From Sulfuricurvum sp. (GTDB lineage: Bacteria > Campylobacterota > Campylobacteria > Campylobacterales > Sulfurimonadaceae), in contig JAUXYP010000006.1 of NCBI GenBank assembly GCA_030694265.1, positions 62,001 to 126,000 on the forward strand: 64,000 nt of DNA, read 5' to 3'. Positions 33,344-43,283 of this stretch are shown piece after piece. Position 1 is the stretch's first letter; every line of letters begins with the position of its first letter. A program made the translations under genes and the position numbers. Below the pieces are notes generated by a model. The model had not been told where the DNA came from and made no database searches. It saw only the letters and a program-made list of their open reading frames with translations.

Positions 33344-33380
33344 CGCGTTCTTGAATTATCCTAAAAAATAAGAGTATGCG

Positions 33381-34310
33381 ATGCCATTATCCTTGATAGA
33401 GGAAGCAAATCACATTGTCCTTATCGCACATCAAGATCCTGATGCCGACTCTCTGGGCTCAGCTTCTGCTTTTTACTCTTATCTCTTACGCACGCAAAAG
33501 AAAATAACTTTTTATTGTTCTTCACCCAATATTGCAGCTCACCTGACATTTATACCTTGGACACAGAAGATAAGCAACCGTTTTCCGTTGGATGCTGATT
33601 TGGCGATTAGTTTTGATTGTGGCAGTTTTGGGAGATTGGGAGTGGACTACAATGGTGAACTTATAAACTTTGATCATCATATTAGTAATGATCAATATGG
33701 TACTCTTAACTGCATTGATACCTCTGCTATGAGTACTACGCAAGTAGTGTACGAATGGTTTAGAAGCCAGGATATAAAAATCAATGCTAAAATGGCGAAT
33801 GCGCTTTATGCCGGATTGATGGACGACACTAAATGTTTCCGTGATCCTAGATGTGCCCTAAATATTTTTAGCATGGCGCATCGGCTGCTTGAGTTAGGTG
33901 CTGATCATGAACAATGCGTTAATGGTTTGTATAACAGTAAAACATTGGCTTCTTTGAGGCTTCAGGGCGAAATGCTGAAGCGGATGAAGCTTGTTTTGGA
34001 TGGTCAATTAGCGCTGTTTGAAGTGGATCAGGAGCTTCTTGCTTTAACGGGGGCTTCATTAGGGGATTGTAAAACAGTTTTGGATGAAGCGATTACTCTG
34101 AAAATTGTTAATGTGGCCTTATTGTTGGCGGTGCGCAAACGAGGAGGGATAAGCCTCTCACTCCGGAGTGATGGAGCCATTAACGCTTCTGAGATTATGC
34201 AAAGATATCAAGGTGGCGGTCATCATGATCGTGCAGGTGCAAAAGTGACGGATAAGCCGTTAGAACAAATAAGAGAAGAAATTATAAGTTATATTAAAGA
34301 GGAGATGTAA
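33381..34310 (+). CDS. DHH/DHHA1 phosphoesterase (NrnA-like oligoribonuclease or pAp phosphatase)
   Basis: The 309-residue enzyme has all DHH-family metal motifs: AHQDPDADSLGSA, ISFDCGSFGRLG, INFDHHISND and the C-terminal DHHA1 motif GGGHHDRAGA. Length and order fit NrnA-type enzymes that degrade nanoRNA, pAp, or linear dinucleotides from cyclic di-nucleotides. Two cyclic di-GMP synthases are in the window, but this neighbour lies across a divergent promoter from one of them. It overlaps the M23 peptidase gene by one base (TAATG). Confidence 0.85.
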   Translation: MPLSLIEEANHIVLIAHQDPDADSLGSASAFYSYLLRTQKKITFYCSSPNIAAHLTFIPWTQKISNRFPLDADLAISFDCGSFGRLGVDYNGELINFDHHISNDQYGTLNCIDTSAMSTTQVVYEWFRSQDIKINAKMANALYAGLMDDTKCFRDPRCALNIFSMAHRLLELGADHEQCVNGLYNSKTLASLRLQGEMLKRMKLVLDGQLALFEVDQELLALTGASLGDCKTVLDEAITLKIVNVALLLAVRKRGGISLSLRSDGAINASEIMQRYQGGGHHDRAGAKVTDKPLEQIREEIISYIKEEM

Positions 34311-35680
34311 TGAGAAGACGAAATAGTGGTTCAGGAATGATAGGTTGGGCTTTTGGATTAGCAGCGGTAGGGGCCATAGGCTTTATGGCATTTTCACCAA
34401 TGTTCGAACGCAATGATCCGACTGTAACCGTTTCTCATGATGGATATTGGAATTTTCAAGAACCGATTCATGTCAGTGTTGAAGATGAAAGTGGATTGAA
34501 ATCGTTTAAAGCTACTCTATCAACTGATCATGATGACTGGATTGTTGTGGATGATTCGACCATGAGCAAAGAGAAAAAAAGAGTTTTTGACGTACTCCCG
34601 CCTAAAGGTCATCGGAGTGTTGAAGCTCAATCCGTGGTATTGAAGATTGAAGCGACAGACAACAGCTTATGGGGACTCTTTATGGGGAATACGTTTAAAG
34701 AAGAGATAACGTTGGTTATTGATCAACGTCGTCCTGTCCTTTCGGTCATAACCAGTTCATACAAGATTCAAAAGGGAGGATCTGCTATCGTTATTTTTAA
34801 AGCGAGTGATCCTCATTTGGAAAGTCTTAAAATTCAAACCAATTTTGGAAAAACATTCATAGCGCAGCCTTTTTACAAACCAGGTTATTATGCTTCATTA
34901 CTAGCATGGCCAGTACAAGCTCCAAGTTTCAGTGCAACGGTTGTAGCACGTGATAAAGCAGGAAATGAAACGAGAAGTTCCGTTCCCGTACGACTAAAAG
35001 ATCACGCGTATAAAGTGTCCAACATTGAACTCAGTGATGCATTTTTGGATGGTAAAATCGCAGAACTTGCCAATGTGTATCAGCAGACAATCGGAGTGGA
35101 TGACCGTCTTGAGCAGTTCCGCATTATCAACGAAAAAGTACGTGCTGATAACGAAAAAATCATTCACCAGATTACTTCCAAAGTATCCAATGCAATGGTA
35201 AGTGACTTCAGCCCTGTTCCGTTTTATCCATTAGTAAATGGACAAAAAGTAGCTGATTTCGGCGATCACCGCATTTACAGCTACAAAGGTCAAGAGAATG
35301 TGAGTCAAGCCTATCATATGGGATTGGATTTGGCGAGCGTTCACATGGATGCGATTAAAAGCACCAATAATGGAAGTGTTGTTTTTGCTAAAAGCAACGG
35401 TATTTATGGAAATCTGCCGATCATCGACCATGGATTTGGCCTTTATACCCTTTATGGACACTGTTCAGAATTGCATGTTCAAGAAAAAGATCATATAGTG
35501 TCCGAACAAGAGATTGCCAGAACGGGGCTGAGCGGCTACGCGATGGGTGATCATCTTCATTTTGGTATTTTGGTTCAGGGAATTGAAGTTCGTCCAGAAG
35601 AGTGGATGGATAAAAAATGGATTGCTGATAATATTACCAATGTTATTGATTCGGCTAAAGTGTTTATTAATCAGCAGTGA
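34310..35680 (+). CDS. M23-family cell-wall endopeptidase
   Basis: A 456-residue protein anchored by an N-terminal membrane span (about 9-27). Beta-rich domains occupy the middle, and the C-terminal M23 (LytM) domain has the zinc ligands in HMGLDLAS and HLHFGI plus the YGHCSELHV strand. These enzymes cut peptidoglycan cross-links in the periplasm and in this group shape the cell (helical or curved form). It is the second gene of a long operon continuing into lpxC; I recall the same order (M23 peptidase, lpxC) in C. jejuni. Confidence 0.88.
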   Translation: MRRRNSGSGMIGWAFGLAAVGAIGFMAFSPMFERNDPTVTVSHDGYWNFQEPIHVSVEDESGLKSFKATLSTDHDDWIVVDDSTMSKEKKRVFDVLPPKGHRSVEAQSVVLKIEATDNSLWGLFMGNTFKEEITLVIDQRRPVLSVITSSYKIQKGGSAIVIFKASDPHLESLKIQTNFGKTFIAQPFYKPGYYASLLAWPVQAPSFSATVVARDKAGNETRSSVPVRLKDHAYKVSNIELSDAFLDGKIAELANVYQQTIGVDDRLEQFRIINEKVRADNEKIIHQITSKVSNAMVSDFSPVPFYPLVNGQKVADFGDHRIYSYKGQENVSQAYHMGLDLASVHMDAIKSTNNGSVVFAKSNGIYGNLPIIDHGFGLYTLYGHCSELHVQEKDHIVSEQEIARTGLSGYAMGDHLHFGILVQGIEVRPEEWMDKKWIADNITNVIDSAKVFINQQ

Positions 35681-35725
35681 GAATGTGGCTATAATCACAA
35701 TGAATGTCCCGTTGAAGGAAATAGT

Positions 35726-36613
35726 ATGAAAAAACAGACAACCATCGCCAAAAGTGTGGAACTGGTTGGTATTGGCTTGCACAAAGGGGTACCTGTGCAT
35801 TTGCGGCTAGAACCTATGGAAAGCAACAGCGGTATCGTTTTTTTTCGCAGTGATGCCGGGGTTTCGATCCCTTTGACACCTGCAAGCGTCGTGGATACAA
35901 AGATGGCGACGGTAATCGGCAAGGATGGCGTCTCCATTTCTACGATTGAGCATATGCTCTCTGCTATTTATGCCTATGGTATTGATAATATTCGTGTGGT
36001 GGTAAACGCGGATGAGGTACCTGTAATGGATGGTTCATCCATGAGTTTTTGCATGCTTTTGGATGAAGCGGGGATACTGGAACTTGATAGCCCTAAAAAA
36101 ATTATGCGCATTAAAAAAGAGGTAACAGTTAAAGAGGGGGACAAGTATGTCAAGCTTTCTCCCTCAAATGATCTTAGCTACGATTTTACGATTAAATTTT
36201 CACATCCTGCGATCGATAAACAAAGCTATGTGTTGAAATTTACCAAAGAAAATTACAAAAAAGAGATTGCTAGAGCGCGTACCTTTGGATTTGTACATGA
36301 GGTTCAATATCTTCGCTCCAAAGGACTTGCTTTGGGTGGAAGTTTGGAAAATGCGGTTGTCTTGGATGATAAAAAAGTACTTAACCCGGAAGGTCTGCGT
36401 TTTACAGATGAGTTTGTACGCCACAAAATTCTCGATGCGATTGGAGATATGTCACTCATTGGGATGAACTTTATCGGAAATTATGAAGCTTTTGCCGGCA
36501 GTCATGATTTAAATCATAAGCTAACCCTTGAACTTTTAAAAGATCCTGCTAACTACGAGATCGTTGAGCTCATTACAGCAGAATCGGAAGAATTGGTCAA
36601 AGCGTATGCATGA
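35726..36613 (+). CDS. lpxC: UDP-3-O-acyl-N-acetylglucosamine deacetylase
   Basis: The 295-residue zinc enzyme carries out the committed step of lipid A synthesis. Typical motifs are [17 protein letters not shown] near the start, [17 protein letters not shown] with a zinc histidine, [30 protein letters not shown], and KILDAIGDM and [10 protein letters not shown] near the end. AAGGAAATAGT precedes the ATG. It overlaps the tsaB-like gene by eight bases. Confidence 0.95.
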   Translation: MKKQTTIAKSVELVGIGLHKGVPVHLRLEPMESNSGIVFFRSDAGVSIPLTPASVVDTKMATVIGKDGVSISTIEHMLSAIYAYGIDNIRVVVNADEVPVMDGSSMSFCMLLDEAGILELDSPKKIMRIKKEVTVKEGDKYVKLSPSNDLSYDFTIKFSHPAIDKQSYVLKFTKENYKKEIARARTFGFVHEVQYLRSKGLALGGSLENAVVLDDKKVLNPEGLRFTDEFVRHKILDAIGDMSLIGMNFIGNYEAFAGSHDLNHKLTLELLKDPANYEIVELITAESEELVKAYA

Positions 36614-37061
36614 TGCGCTTATAATTGCGCTTGGAAGTCCTGTATATGTTGGAATATATGATGAACAGGGAGCACTGGTCGAATCCATTAAACATGATGG
36701 ATTGGGTTCGGATGTATTGCCCTTGATTTTTGCAGATATGTTGAATCGCTATCGTTTCAAACGTTTGATTTACGCGAATGGCCCTGGCAGTTTTATGGGG
36801 ATTAAAGTGGCGTATCTTTTTTTAAAGACTTTGAGTATTGTACGAAATATCCCTTTATTAGCGGTGGATGGGTTCTTTTTTAACGAAAACCACCCTATAA
36901 AAGCAGTAGGAAAGCTCTATTTTGTTAAAAATAGTAATACGATTGACGTGGAGCCGTTAGAAAATCCGATTCTCAAAGGGTTTGAGCTTCCGCAAACAAT
37001 AGATGTAAAGAATTTTAATACTGACAGTGCCCCATATTATGGAATTGAAGCGGTTGGATAA
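36606..37061 (+). CDS. tsaB: TsaB-like protein (tRNA t6A modification), short form
   Basis: The start is placed at ATG 36606, giving 151 residues; an upstream in-frame ATG lies deep inside lpxC. The ASKHA-fold core shows [19 protein letters not shown] and [19 protein letters not shown], matching the TsaB signature GPGSFTGLR. TsaB with TsaD and TsaE makes threonylcarbamoyl-adenosine in tRNA. Enterobacterial TsaB is about 230 residues, so the second half is largely missing here. The conserved position between lpxC and thrB (recalled from C. jejuni) argues it is a real short form, not a broken gene. Confidence 0.75.
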   Translation: MHDALIIALGSPVYVGIYDEQGALVESIKHDGLGSDVLPLIFADMLNRYRFKRLIYANGPGSFMGIKVAYLFLKTLSIVRNIPLLAVDGFFFNENHPIKAVGKLYFVKNSNTIDVEPLENPILKGFELPQTIDVKNFNTDSAPYYGIEAVG

Positions 37062-37070
37062 GGAAATAGA

Positions 37071-37952
37071 GTGTTTATAAGTGTACCCGCAACCAGTGCA
37101 AATTTAGGACCTGGATTTGATTCATTAGGATTGGCCGTCGATTTACGTAATCGTGTTGAGTTGGTTCCGTCCCGTTTTTTCACGGTGGCAATCAAAGGTG
37201 AGGGAGAAAACAATCCCCGTCTTAAAGGCAATAACCTCTTTGTGAGTATTTTCAACGAGCATTATCGACGACTCACGCAAAAGCGTCAAAACTTTAAATT
37301 TACCTTTTACAATCAAATTCCTATGTCCCGTGGACTTGGGAGTTCATCAGCGGTTATTGTAAGTGCCATTAGTTGTGCTCACGAAGCGGCAGCGGTAAAA
37401 GTATCTAAACGCCGTATTTTGAATCATGCGTTGATTTATGAGTCTCATCCTGATAACATCACCCCTGCGGTAATGGGTGGGTTCAACTGTGCAATGGTTG
37501 AAAAGCAAAAAGTTTTTTCACAGCAAAAACATATGCCTGATTATTTAAGAGCAGTGGTTGTTATCCCGAATAAACCAATCTCAACGGCTAAATCACGCAC
37601 GACACTTCCGCGATCGTACAGTAAAGAGAGCGCTGTTTTCAATCTATCGCATACGGCAGTAACGGTCGGGGCATTTTTTAACGAAGATTGGGAAATGCTG
37701 CGTCTTGCAACTCAGGACCGATTTCATCAAAGAATACGAATGAAAATGTTACCAGAACTTTTCGAGGTACAAAAAATGGCGTATGATAACGGTGCGCTAA
37801 TGAGTACTCTTTCAGGAAGTGGATCCACCTTCTTTAATATGGTGTATGATGAAGATGCGTTAGGGATGGCGGATAAATTTAGAGAGGCATTCCCCGATTT
37901 TGAAGTAAAAGTTCTTGGCTTTGACAATGATGGACTGGTTATTGAACGGTAA
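37071..37952 (+). CDS. thrB: Homoserine kinase
   Basis: A 293-residue GHMP kinase that phosphorylates homoserine in threonine synthesis. The start is GTG 37071, preceded by AAGGAAATA. Motifs are [20 protein letters not shown] at the N terminus, the phosphate loop [12 protein letters not shown], and [12 protein letters not shown] near the C terminus. It follows tsaB after nine bases within the lpxC-rimP operon. Confidence 0.94.
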   Translation: MFISVPATSANLGPGFDSLGLAVDLRNRVELVPSRFFTVAIKGEGENNPRLKGNNLFVSIFNEHYRRLTQKRQNFKFTFYNQIPMSRGLGSSSAVIVSAISCAHEAAAVKVSKRRILNHALIYESHPDNITPAVMGGFNCAMVEKQKVFSQQKHMPDYLRAVVVIPNKPISTAKSRTTLPRSYSKESAVFNLSHTAVTVGAFFNEDWEMLRLATQDRFHQRIRMKMLPELFEVQKMAYDNGALMSTLSGSGSTFFNMVYDEDALGMADKFREAFPDFEVKVLGFDNDGLVIER

Positions 37953-37973
37953 GTAAAGAAAGTATTGGATATA

Positions 37974-38228
37974 ATGGCGCAAATTGTAAATCAACCAACG
38001 CGTATGTGTGTGGTATGTCGCGAACGCTCTAACCAATCATCCCTTATTCGGCTTCAATGTCGGCAGGGGATTTTGGAGTCCTATAGTGGGATTGGGCGAA
38101 GTTTTTATCTATGTTCAGCTTGTGTTGAGCATAAAAAAACTCCAGGGCTTCTCGCCCGACAGTGCAAAAGCAACGCACTTGATATGCTTATGAATCGGTT
38201 AAAGGAGATAGTCGTTAATGATGGATAA
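37974..38228 (+). CDS. ylxR: YlxR-family (DUF448) RNA-binding protein
   Basis: An 84-residue basic protein with the YlxR signature [10 protein letters not shown] near the start and [18 protein letters not shown] later; the conserved arginine and paired cysteines may form a metal knuckle. YlxR proteins are encoded upstream of infB in many bacteria and have been reported to affect RNase P. The start is uncertain: ATG 37974 is preferred, but TTG 37965 is in frame and neither has a strong ribosome site. It overlaps infB by 11 bases. Confidence 0.8.
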   Translation: MAQIVNQPTRMCVVCRERSNQSSLIRLQCRQGILESYSGIGRSFYLCSACVEHKKTPGLLARQCKSNALDMLMNRLKEIVVNDG

Positions 38229-40767
38229 AGTAAGAGTTCATGAAATTGCCAAAGAACTTGGTATCAATTCTAAAGAGGTTGTTGATAAAGCAACAGCAAT
38301 GGGGTTGAATCTAAAAACAGCTTCAAGTACCGTATCAATGGAAGAGGCTGAAAAAATCATGAACTACATCATGAGCGGAGCAGCTGTCGAAAGCCATGTG
38401 CCAAAAGCAGTTACTCAAGAAGAAGTTGTAGTGTCTAACGTAGAAGTTCAAGCAGAAACAAAAGCACCTGTTGCAGCGGTAGAAGTTGAACCTATATCTG
38501 CCCCTCAAGCTGCGAATGTGCCTCAAGAACAATCAGCTGTAGAAGTATCTGAAGTCGATGTGCCAAAACGCTCTGGCTTGAAGATTGTTAAAAAAGTGCG
38601 TCCTGTTGAACAAGCAGTGGTTATACCAAAATATGAGAATGTTAATATCTCTCAATATGGAAAAGTAAGCGCAGAAGTACAGCGTGAATTAGAAGCCAAA
38701 AAAGGGAAAAAACTTCACAGTACTTCTCCTTCTCAGCGAAAAGATCAGGGAGTAAGACTTGATATTTTTGGTGGAGATATCTCTAATGTATCTATGGACT
38801 ATGAAGAAAATCAAATTGTTTTGATGGACTTAAATGATTTAGGACAAAATCTTCCACCCGAAGAAGAGCAAAAGCCTAGAGAGAAAAAACCACCTGGACG
38901 TAATGCCGGGAAGAAGCAAGGTGCCAACAAAGGCAAGCCTCGTAAAGTTTCGAGAGAAACACGTAAAAAATACGCAAAAGATGCTAAAGAAGATGAAGTT
39001 ATTACTCACGTAGAAATCCCAGAAGATGTACGTGTCTATGAGTTTGCGGAAAAAGTGGGTCAAAGTATTTCTAATGTCATTAAAGTTCTTTTTGATCTTG
39101 GAATGATGGTTACAAAAAATGATTTCTTGGGCAAAGATGAAATCGAAATTTTGGCCAGTGAATTTGGTGTTGAAGTAACGACGATTGATCCAAAAGATGC
39201 TTTCAATTTAGAAGAAGCGTATGATGAGTCACTGGTTGATTCCAAAAACTTGGAAGAGCGTCCTCCAGTTATTACCATTATGGGACACGTTGACCATGGT
39301 AAAACATCCCTGCTTGATGCAATCCGTAATGCTAAAGTCGCTAACGGAGAAGCAGGCGGAATCACGCAGCATATCGGTGCGTATTCTGTTGAGCAAAAGG
39401 GTAAATTGATTACTTTCTTGGATACTCCTGGTCACGAAGCGTTTAGTGCAATGCGTGCTCGCGGTGCACAATTAACGGACATTATTATTATAGTTGTCGC
39501 TGCAGATGATGGTGTAAAGCCACAAACGCGAGAAGCCGTACAGCATGCAAAAGATTCAAAAGTCCCGGTTATTGTTGCTATCAATAAAATGGACAAGCCG
39601 GGTGCTAATCCTGACATGGTCAAGGGACAAATGGCTGAACTTGGTCTTAACCCTATCGAATGGGGCGGAGATGTTGAGTTTGTCGGTGTATCGGCAAAAG
39701 CAATGACAGGGCTTGATGAATTATTAGAAGCTATTTTATTGCAAGCAGAAATCATGGAACTCAAAGCGGATGCAACAGCAATGGCCAAAGCAGTGGTCGT
39801 TGAAAGTACCCTTGAAAAAGGGCGTGGACCAGTTGCAACGGTAATTGTACAAAACGGTACGCTTAAAGTCGGAGACAATATTGTCTGTGGCGGTTCGTAT
39901 GGACGTGTACGTGCTCTTATTAATGACCGAAAAGCGCAGCTTCAGGAAATTGGACCAAGTCAAACGGCAGTTGTTGTCGGTTTGAATGAAGTTCCTCCAT
40001 CAGGCGAAATCATGATGGCGATGGAGAGTGACAGAGAGGCCAAAGAATATGCCCAAAAACGTTATGAGTATGACCGTCATCGCGAGCTTTCATTGAGCAC
40101 GAAGACAACATTTGATGAGTTGACGTCATTGGTTGTTGAAGGACGTGTTAAAGCACTGAAAGTTGTTCTTAAGACAGACGTTCACGGTTCACTTGAAGCG
40201 ATTAAATCTGCTCTTGCAGAACTTCGTAATGAAGAAGTTAAAGTAGAAGTTATTTCTAGCGGTGTCGGTGGAATTACCGAAAATGATGTTGCCTTGGTTA
40301 ACAACAGCGAAAATTGTGCATTGTTGGGCTTTAATGTACGTCCTACTGGGAATGTAAAAGCAGCGGCCAAGCAAATGGGTGTTGATATTAAAACCTACTC
40401 AATCATTTATGAGCTTATTGATGACATCAAGCTTATGTTGACCGGTATGATGGCACCGCAGTTCCGTGAAGAAAATACGGGTCAAGCAGAAGTTCGTGAT
40501 ACCTTCCCAATGCCAAAAGGTGCTGGAACGATCGCCGGATGTGTGGTTGTTGATGGTAAATTGGTTCGTGGTGGGATGGTTCGTGTTATTCGCGAAGGTG
40601 TTGTTATTCATGAGGGTGATTTGACATCACTACGACGTTTCAAAGACGATGTCAAAGAGGTTGGTAAAGGGTTTGATTGTGGTGTTGTTCTAACCGGATA
40701 CACAGACGTTAAAGTTGGCGACGTTATCGAAACCTTCAAGAAAATAGAGAAAAAAGTAACTCTGTGA
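38218..40767 (+). CDS. infB: Translation initiation factor IF-2
   Basis: The 849-residue GTPase brings initiator tRNA to the ribosome. The N-terminal IF2_N domain ([20 protein letters not shown]) is followed by a long charged linker, a second IF2_N-type region ([20 protein letters not shown]), and the GTPase domain with G1 at 356-363 (GHVDHGKT), DTPGHEAF and NKMDKP. Domains II, III and C2 follow (ending [12 protein letters not shown]). AAAGGAG lies ten bases before ATG 38218. It overlaps rbfA by GTGA. Confidence 0.97.
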   Translation: MMDKVRVHEIAKELGINSKEVVDKATAMGLNLKTASSTVSMEEAEKIMNYIMSGAAVESHVPKAVTQEEVVVSNVEVQAETKAPVAAVEVEPISAPQAANVPQEQSAVEVSEVDVPKRSGLKIVKKVRPVEQAVVIPKYENVNISQYGKVSAEVQRELEAKKGKKLHSTSPSQRKDQGVRLDIFGGDISNVSMDYEENQIVLMDLNDLGQNLPPEEEQKPREKKPPGRNAGKKQGANKGKPRKVSRETRKKYAKDAKEDEVITHVEIPEDVRVYEFAEKVGQSISNVIKVLFDLGMMVTKNDFLGKDEIEILASEFGVEVTTIDPKDAFNLEEAYDESLVDSKNLEERPPVITIMGHVDHGKTSLLDAIRNAKVANGEAGGITQHIGAYSVEQKGKLITFLDTPGHEAFSAMRARGAQLTDIIIIVVAADDGVKPQTREAVQHAKDSKVPVIVAINKMDKPGANPDMVKGQMAELGLNPIEWGGDVEFVGVSAKAMTGLDELLEAILLQAEIMELKADATAMAKAVVVESTLEKGRGPVATVIVQNGTLKVGDNIVCGGSYGRVRALINDRKAQLQEIGPSQTAVVVGLNEVPPSGEIMMAMESDREAKEYAQKRYEYDRHRELSLSTKTTFDELTSLVVEGRVKALKVVLKTDVHGSLEAIKSALAELRNEEVKVEVISSGVGGITENDVALVNNSENCALLGFNVRPTGNVKAAAKQMGVDIKTYSIIYELIDDIKLMLTGMMAPQFREENTGQAEVRDTFPMPKGAGTIAGCVVVDGKLVRGGMVRVIREGVVIHEGDLTSLRRFKDDVKEVGKGFDCGVVLTGYTDVKVGDVIETFKKIEKKVTL

Positions 40768-41129
40768 CTCCAGGACAAATAAAAGTAAAACGGACGGAAT
40801 CAATTCTCAAAGAATTGATCCCTGAAGCGCTCTCACAGCTCTCAGATGCACGTCTACGTGAAGTCGATGTTATTGATGTGAAATGTTCAAAAGGTCGCAG
40901 TGATGCTAAAATCTATCTTGATCCCCATTCGTATACTCCACAAGAACAGGCTACTTTTATCCGTATGCTCGAAAAAGCACGACCAATAATCGAAGAGTAT
41001 TGTTTACGTGATCAAGGGTGGTTTCGCTCTCCTACATTGACGTTTGTATTCGATGATACTTTAAAGCGAAGTCAGAATATTGAGGCACTTTTTGCCAAAA
41101 TCGCCAAGGAGAAGAAAGATGAGTCTTGA
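40764..41129 (+). CDS. rbfA: Ribosome-binding factor A
   Basis: A 121-residue KH-type protein needed for 16S rRNA 5'-end maturation and cold adaptation. It begins at GTG 40764, overlapping the infB stop. Family segments are [47 protein letters not shown] and [20 protein letters not shown]. It follows infB and precedes rimP, the usual order in this group. Confidence 0.92.
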   Translation: MTPGQIKVKRTESILKELIPEALSQLSDARLREVDVIDVKCSKGRSDAKIYLDPHSYTPQEQATFIRMLEKARPIIEEYCLRDQGWFRSPTLTFVFDDTLKRSQNIEALFAKIAKEKKDES

Positions 41130-41550
41130 GAGTGATATCAAAAAAATGGTTGAATCGGTCGGATTGTCTCTGTATGATACGGCCATCGTTAATGAAAATG
41201 AAAACACTATCTATCGCGTAAGCGTAACGGCACCGGGCGGTGTGAGTTTGGATCAATGTGCCAATCTTTCCCACCTGATTTCTCCTCTTTTGGATATTAC
41301 TGCTCCGATAAGCGGTGATTATCGCCTTGAAGTGAGTTCTCCAGGTATTGAGCGTCGTCTTAAAACGGTTGATCATTTTATTCAGTCAATTGGTGAAAAG
41401 GTATCTGTCACTACAATTGAAAAAGAAAAAATCGAGGGTGAATTGATCGCAGCTAACAGCGATAATATTACTATTAGAACAAAAGAAGATGGAGAAAAAA
41501 ATATCCCTTTTCGCTCAATAAATAAGGCTAAGACCTATTTTGAGTGGTAA
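41119..41550 (+). CDS. rimP: Ribosome maturation factor RimP
   Basis: A 143-residue protein from ATG 41119, chosen because AAGGAG lies seven bases upstream; a longer in-frame start at 41080 lies inside rbfA. Two domains are visible: the N-terminal alpha-beta part (VSVTAPGGVSLDQCANLSHL, YRLEVSSPGIERRLKT) and the C-terminal SH3-like part (ELIAANSDNITIRTKE). RimP assists assembly of the 30S subunit. It overlaps rbfA by 11 bases and ribD by one base. Confidence 0.92.
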   Translation: MSLESDIKKMVESVGLSLYDTAIVNENENTIYRVSVTAPGGVSLDQCANLSHLISPLLDITAPISGDYRLEVSSPGIERRLKTVDHFIQSIGEKVSVTTIEKEKIEGELIAANSDNITIRTKEDGEKNIPFRSINKAKTYFEW

Positions 41551-42560
41551 TGAACACCGCTTCTAAACTCTCTCCTATGCATCTCGCGCTAAATGCAGCG
41601 TGGGATTATCAACTCTTAACCTTTCCTAATCCTGCTGTAGGTGCTGTATGTATTGGTGCATCCGGAGAGATACTCTCTATTGGTGCACATAAACAAGCAG
41701 GTGGACCGCATGCCGAAGTCTATGCCTTACGTGATGCCTATAGAGTTTTAAGCGGTGATACAGCGCTGTGTGATTGTGATGACTCTACTTATATCCATAA
41801 TTATCTGCGTGAACACCATAATGGCTGCTTTTTTATGATTACAATGGCGGTAACGTTGGAACCTTGTGCGCATGCCGGACGAACTCCATCGTGTGCAACG
41901 CTCATACGCGATTTAGGAATTCTAAAATTGTTCATTGCGTGTAAAGATCCCAATCCACTGGCTTCGGATGGATTACTTATCCTCAAAGAAGCGGGCGTTG
42001 AATGTACTACCGGTGTTATGGAAGCACAGGGATATGACCTCCTACGGCCGTTTAGTACATGGCAAACAAAGCCTTTTGTGTTTTTTAAATGGGCACAACG
42101 GCTTGATGGTACGATTGATGGCGGTATTATCAGTTCTACTGCTTCACGAGAGCATGTCCATCAGTTAAGAGACAAGTGCGATCTGATTGTTATTGGCGGA
42201 AATACAGTACGCACAGATCGCTCGACATTGGATGCACGTCTCGTTAATGGAAAAGCACCTGATGTTTTAATCTATTCACGAGACAGTGATTTTGATCAAT
42301 CGATTCCACTGTTTGGGGTACCTGATAGACGCGTATTTATTGAATCAACATTGGATAGGATTCAATCATACACTTTGGTGATGATAGAGGGGGGTGCTTC
42401 GATGATGGAAGCCACTCGTGATGTATGTGATTGGTATCTCAGTTACATTGCCCCTAAAATTGGCGGTGGAATGACAACAATTGGGCAAAATCAAGAGGAT
42501 TTTGAGGTAATGAGCGCTAGAATTCAAGAAGATATCATCCTATGGATGAAAAAGAAATAG
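41550..42560 (+). CDS. ribD: Riboflavin biosynthesis deaminase/reductase RibD
   Basis: A 336-residue bifunctional enzyme. The deaminase domain has the zinc motif H54-A-E56 and C106 with C115 (PCAHAGRTPSC); the reductase domain starts near residue 170 (KPFVFFKWAQRLDG) with VIGGNTVRTDRSTLDAR. It converts the pyrimidine from GTP cyclohydrolase II to the ribityl-amino form. Start ATG 41550 forms TAATG with the rimP stop; the alternative GTG at 41544 would overlap more. The gene is slightly shorter than the E. coli enzyme. Confidence 0.92.
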   Translation: MNTASKLSPMHLALNAAWDYQLLTFPNPAVGAVCIGASGEILSIGAHKQAGGPHAEVYALRDAYRVLSGDTALCDCDDSTYIHNYLREHHNGCFFMITMAVTLEPCAHAGRTPSCATLIRDLGILKLFIACKDPNPLASDGLLILKEAGVECTTGVMEAQGYDLLRPFSTWQTKPFVFFKWAQRLDGTIDGGIISSTASREHVHQLRDKCDLIVIGGNTVRTDRSTLDARLVNGKAPDVLIYSRDSDFDQSIPLFGVPDRRVFIESTLDRIQSYTLVMIEGGASMMEATRDVCDWYLSYIAPKIGGGMTTIGQNQEDFEVMSARIQEDIILWMKKK

Positions 42561-42572
42561 GAAGTGCCCTGT

Positions 42573-43283
42573 ATGACGCGTCAAGAAAAAATTGTATCGA
42601 TGTTTAATGATATAGCTCCAACGTATGATCGTGCAAATCGCGTTTTGAGTATGGGTGTCGATACCTTTTGGCGGCGTAAAGCGTGTGACTTGGCTTATGG
42701 TTATTGTGCAGGTAAAAAAGTGGATTCCATCGTGGATGTCGCATGCGGTACAGGTGATATGATGGGATATTGGAAGCGTCGGGCTCAAACATCAGGTATG
42801 AATGTCGCTGAAATCATCGGTGTTGATCCTTCAGATGGGATGGTGGGTGTCGGACGTATGAAGTTTCCTGACATGTCATTTTACATAGCTCCTGCGATAA
42901 ATCTTCCTAAAACCGATGGAAGTGCTGATATTATCAGCATCTCCTATGGTATTCGCAACGTTGTTGAGCGCAAAGAAGGATTGCTAGAGTTTAATCGTGT
43001 TTTAAAGCCGGGGGGACTGGTGGTAATCCTCGAATTTATGAAAAATGAAAATCCTTCAGCATTGGGGCGTGTACGTGATTGGTATATGAACAATGTTCTT
43101 CCCCGCATCGGTGGGATGATCTCAAAAAACTACGAAGCGTATCGCTATCTGCCAGACTCTATCGAAGGTTTTTTAAGTGTTGGAATGCTTCAGAAAGAAC
43201 TCGAAGAAAGCGGTTTTGAGATGTTGTATACGAAAAGCTTTTCGATGGACATCTCCTCATTGATGATCGCACGCAAAAAATGA
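42573..43283 (+). CDS. ubiE: Demethylmenaquinone methyltransferase
   Basis: A 236-residue class I methyltransferase. AGGAAG (42559-42564) is eight bases before ATG 42573; a GTG at 42564 overlaps that site. Motifs are VSMFNDIAPTYDRANRVLSM, VDVACGTGDM for S-adenosylmethionine, SISYGIRNVVERKEGL, and the family tail ending in RYLPDSIEGF. The enzyme completes menaquinone (or ubiquinone) synthesis; members of this group use menaquinone, so the menG role is more likely. It overlaps xseA by ATGA. Confidence 0.93.
   Translation: MTRQEKIVSMFNDIAPTYDRANRVLSMGVDTFWRRKACDLAYGYCAGKKVDSIVDVACGTGDMMGYWKRRAQTSGMNVAEIIGVDPSDGMVGVGRMKFPDMSFYIAPAINLPKTDGSADIISISYGIRNVVERKEGLLEFNRVLKPGGLVVILEFMKNENPSALGRVRDWYMNNVLPRIGGMISKNYEAYRYLPDSIEGFLSVGMLQKELEESGFEMLYTKSFSMDISSLMIARKK

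Larger units (their letters stand above)
33011..33380 (+). other. Gene-poor AT-rich spacer between a diguanylate cyclase and a DHH gene
   Basis: No convincing complete gene lies in these 370 bases. The left part holds a possible gene relic (33028-33171). The remainder is AT-rich and contains the promoter of the downstream gene at 33335-33343. A minus-strand frame of 92 codons at 33052-33330 has no ribosome site or recognisable protein character. Confidence 0.6.
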
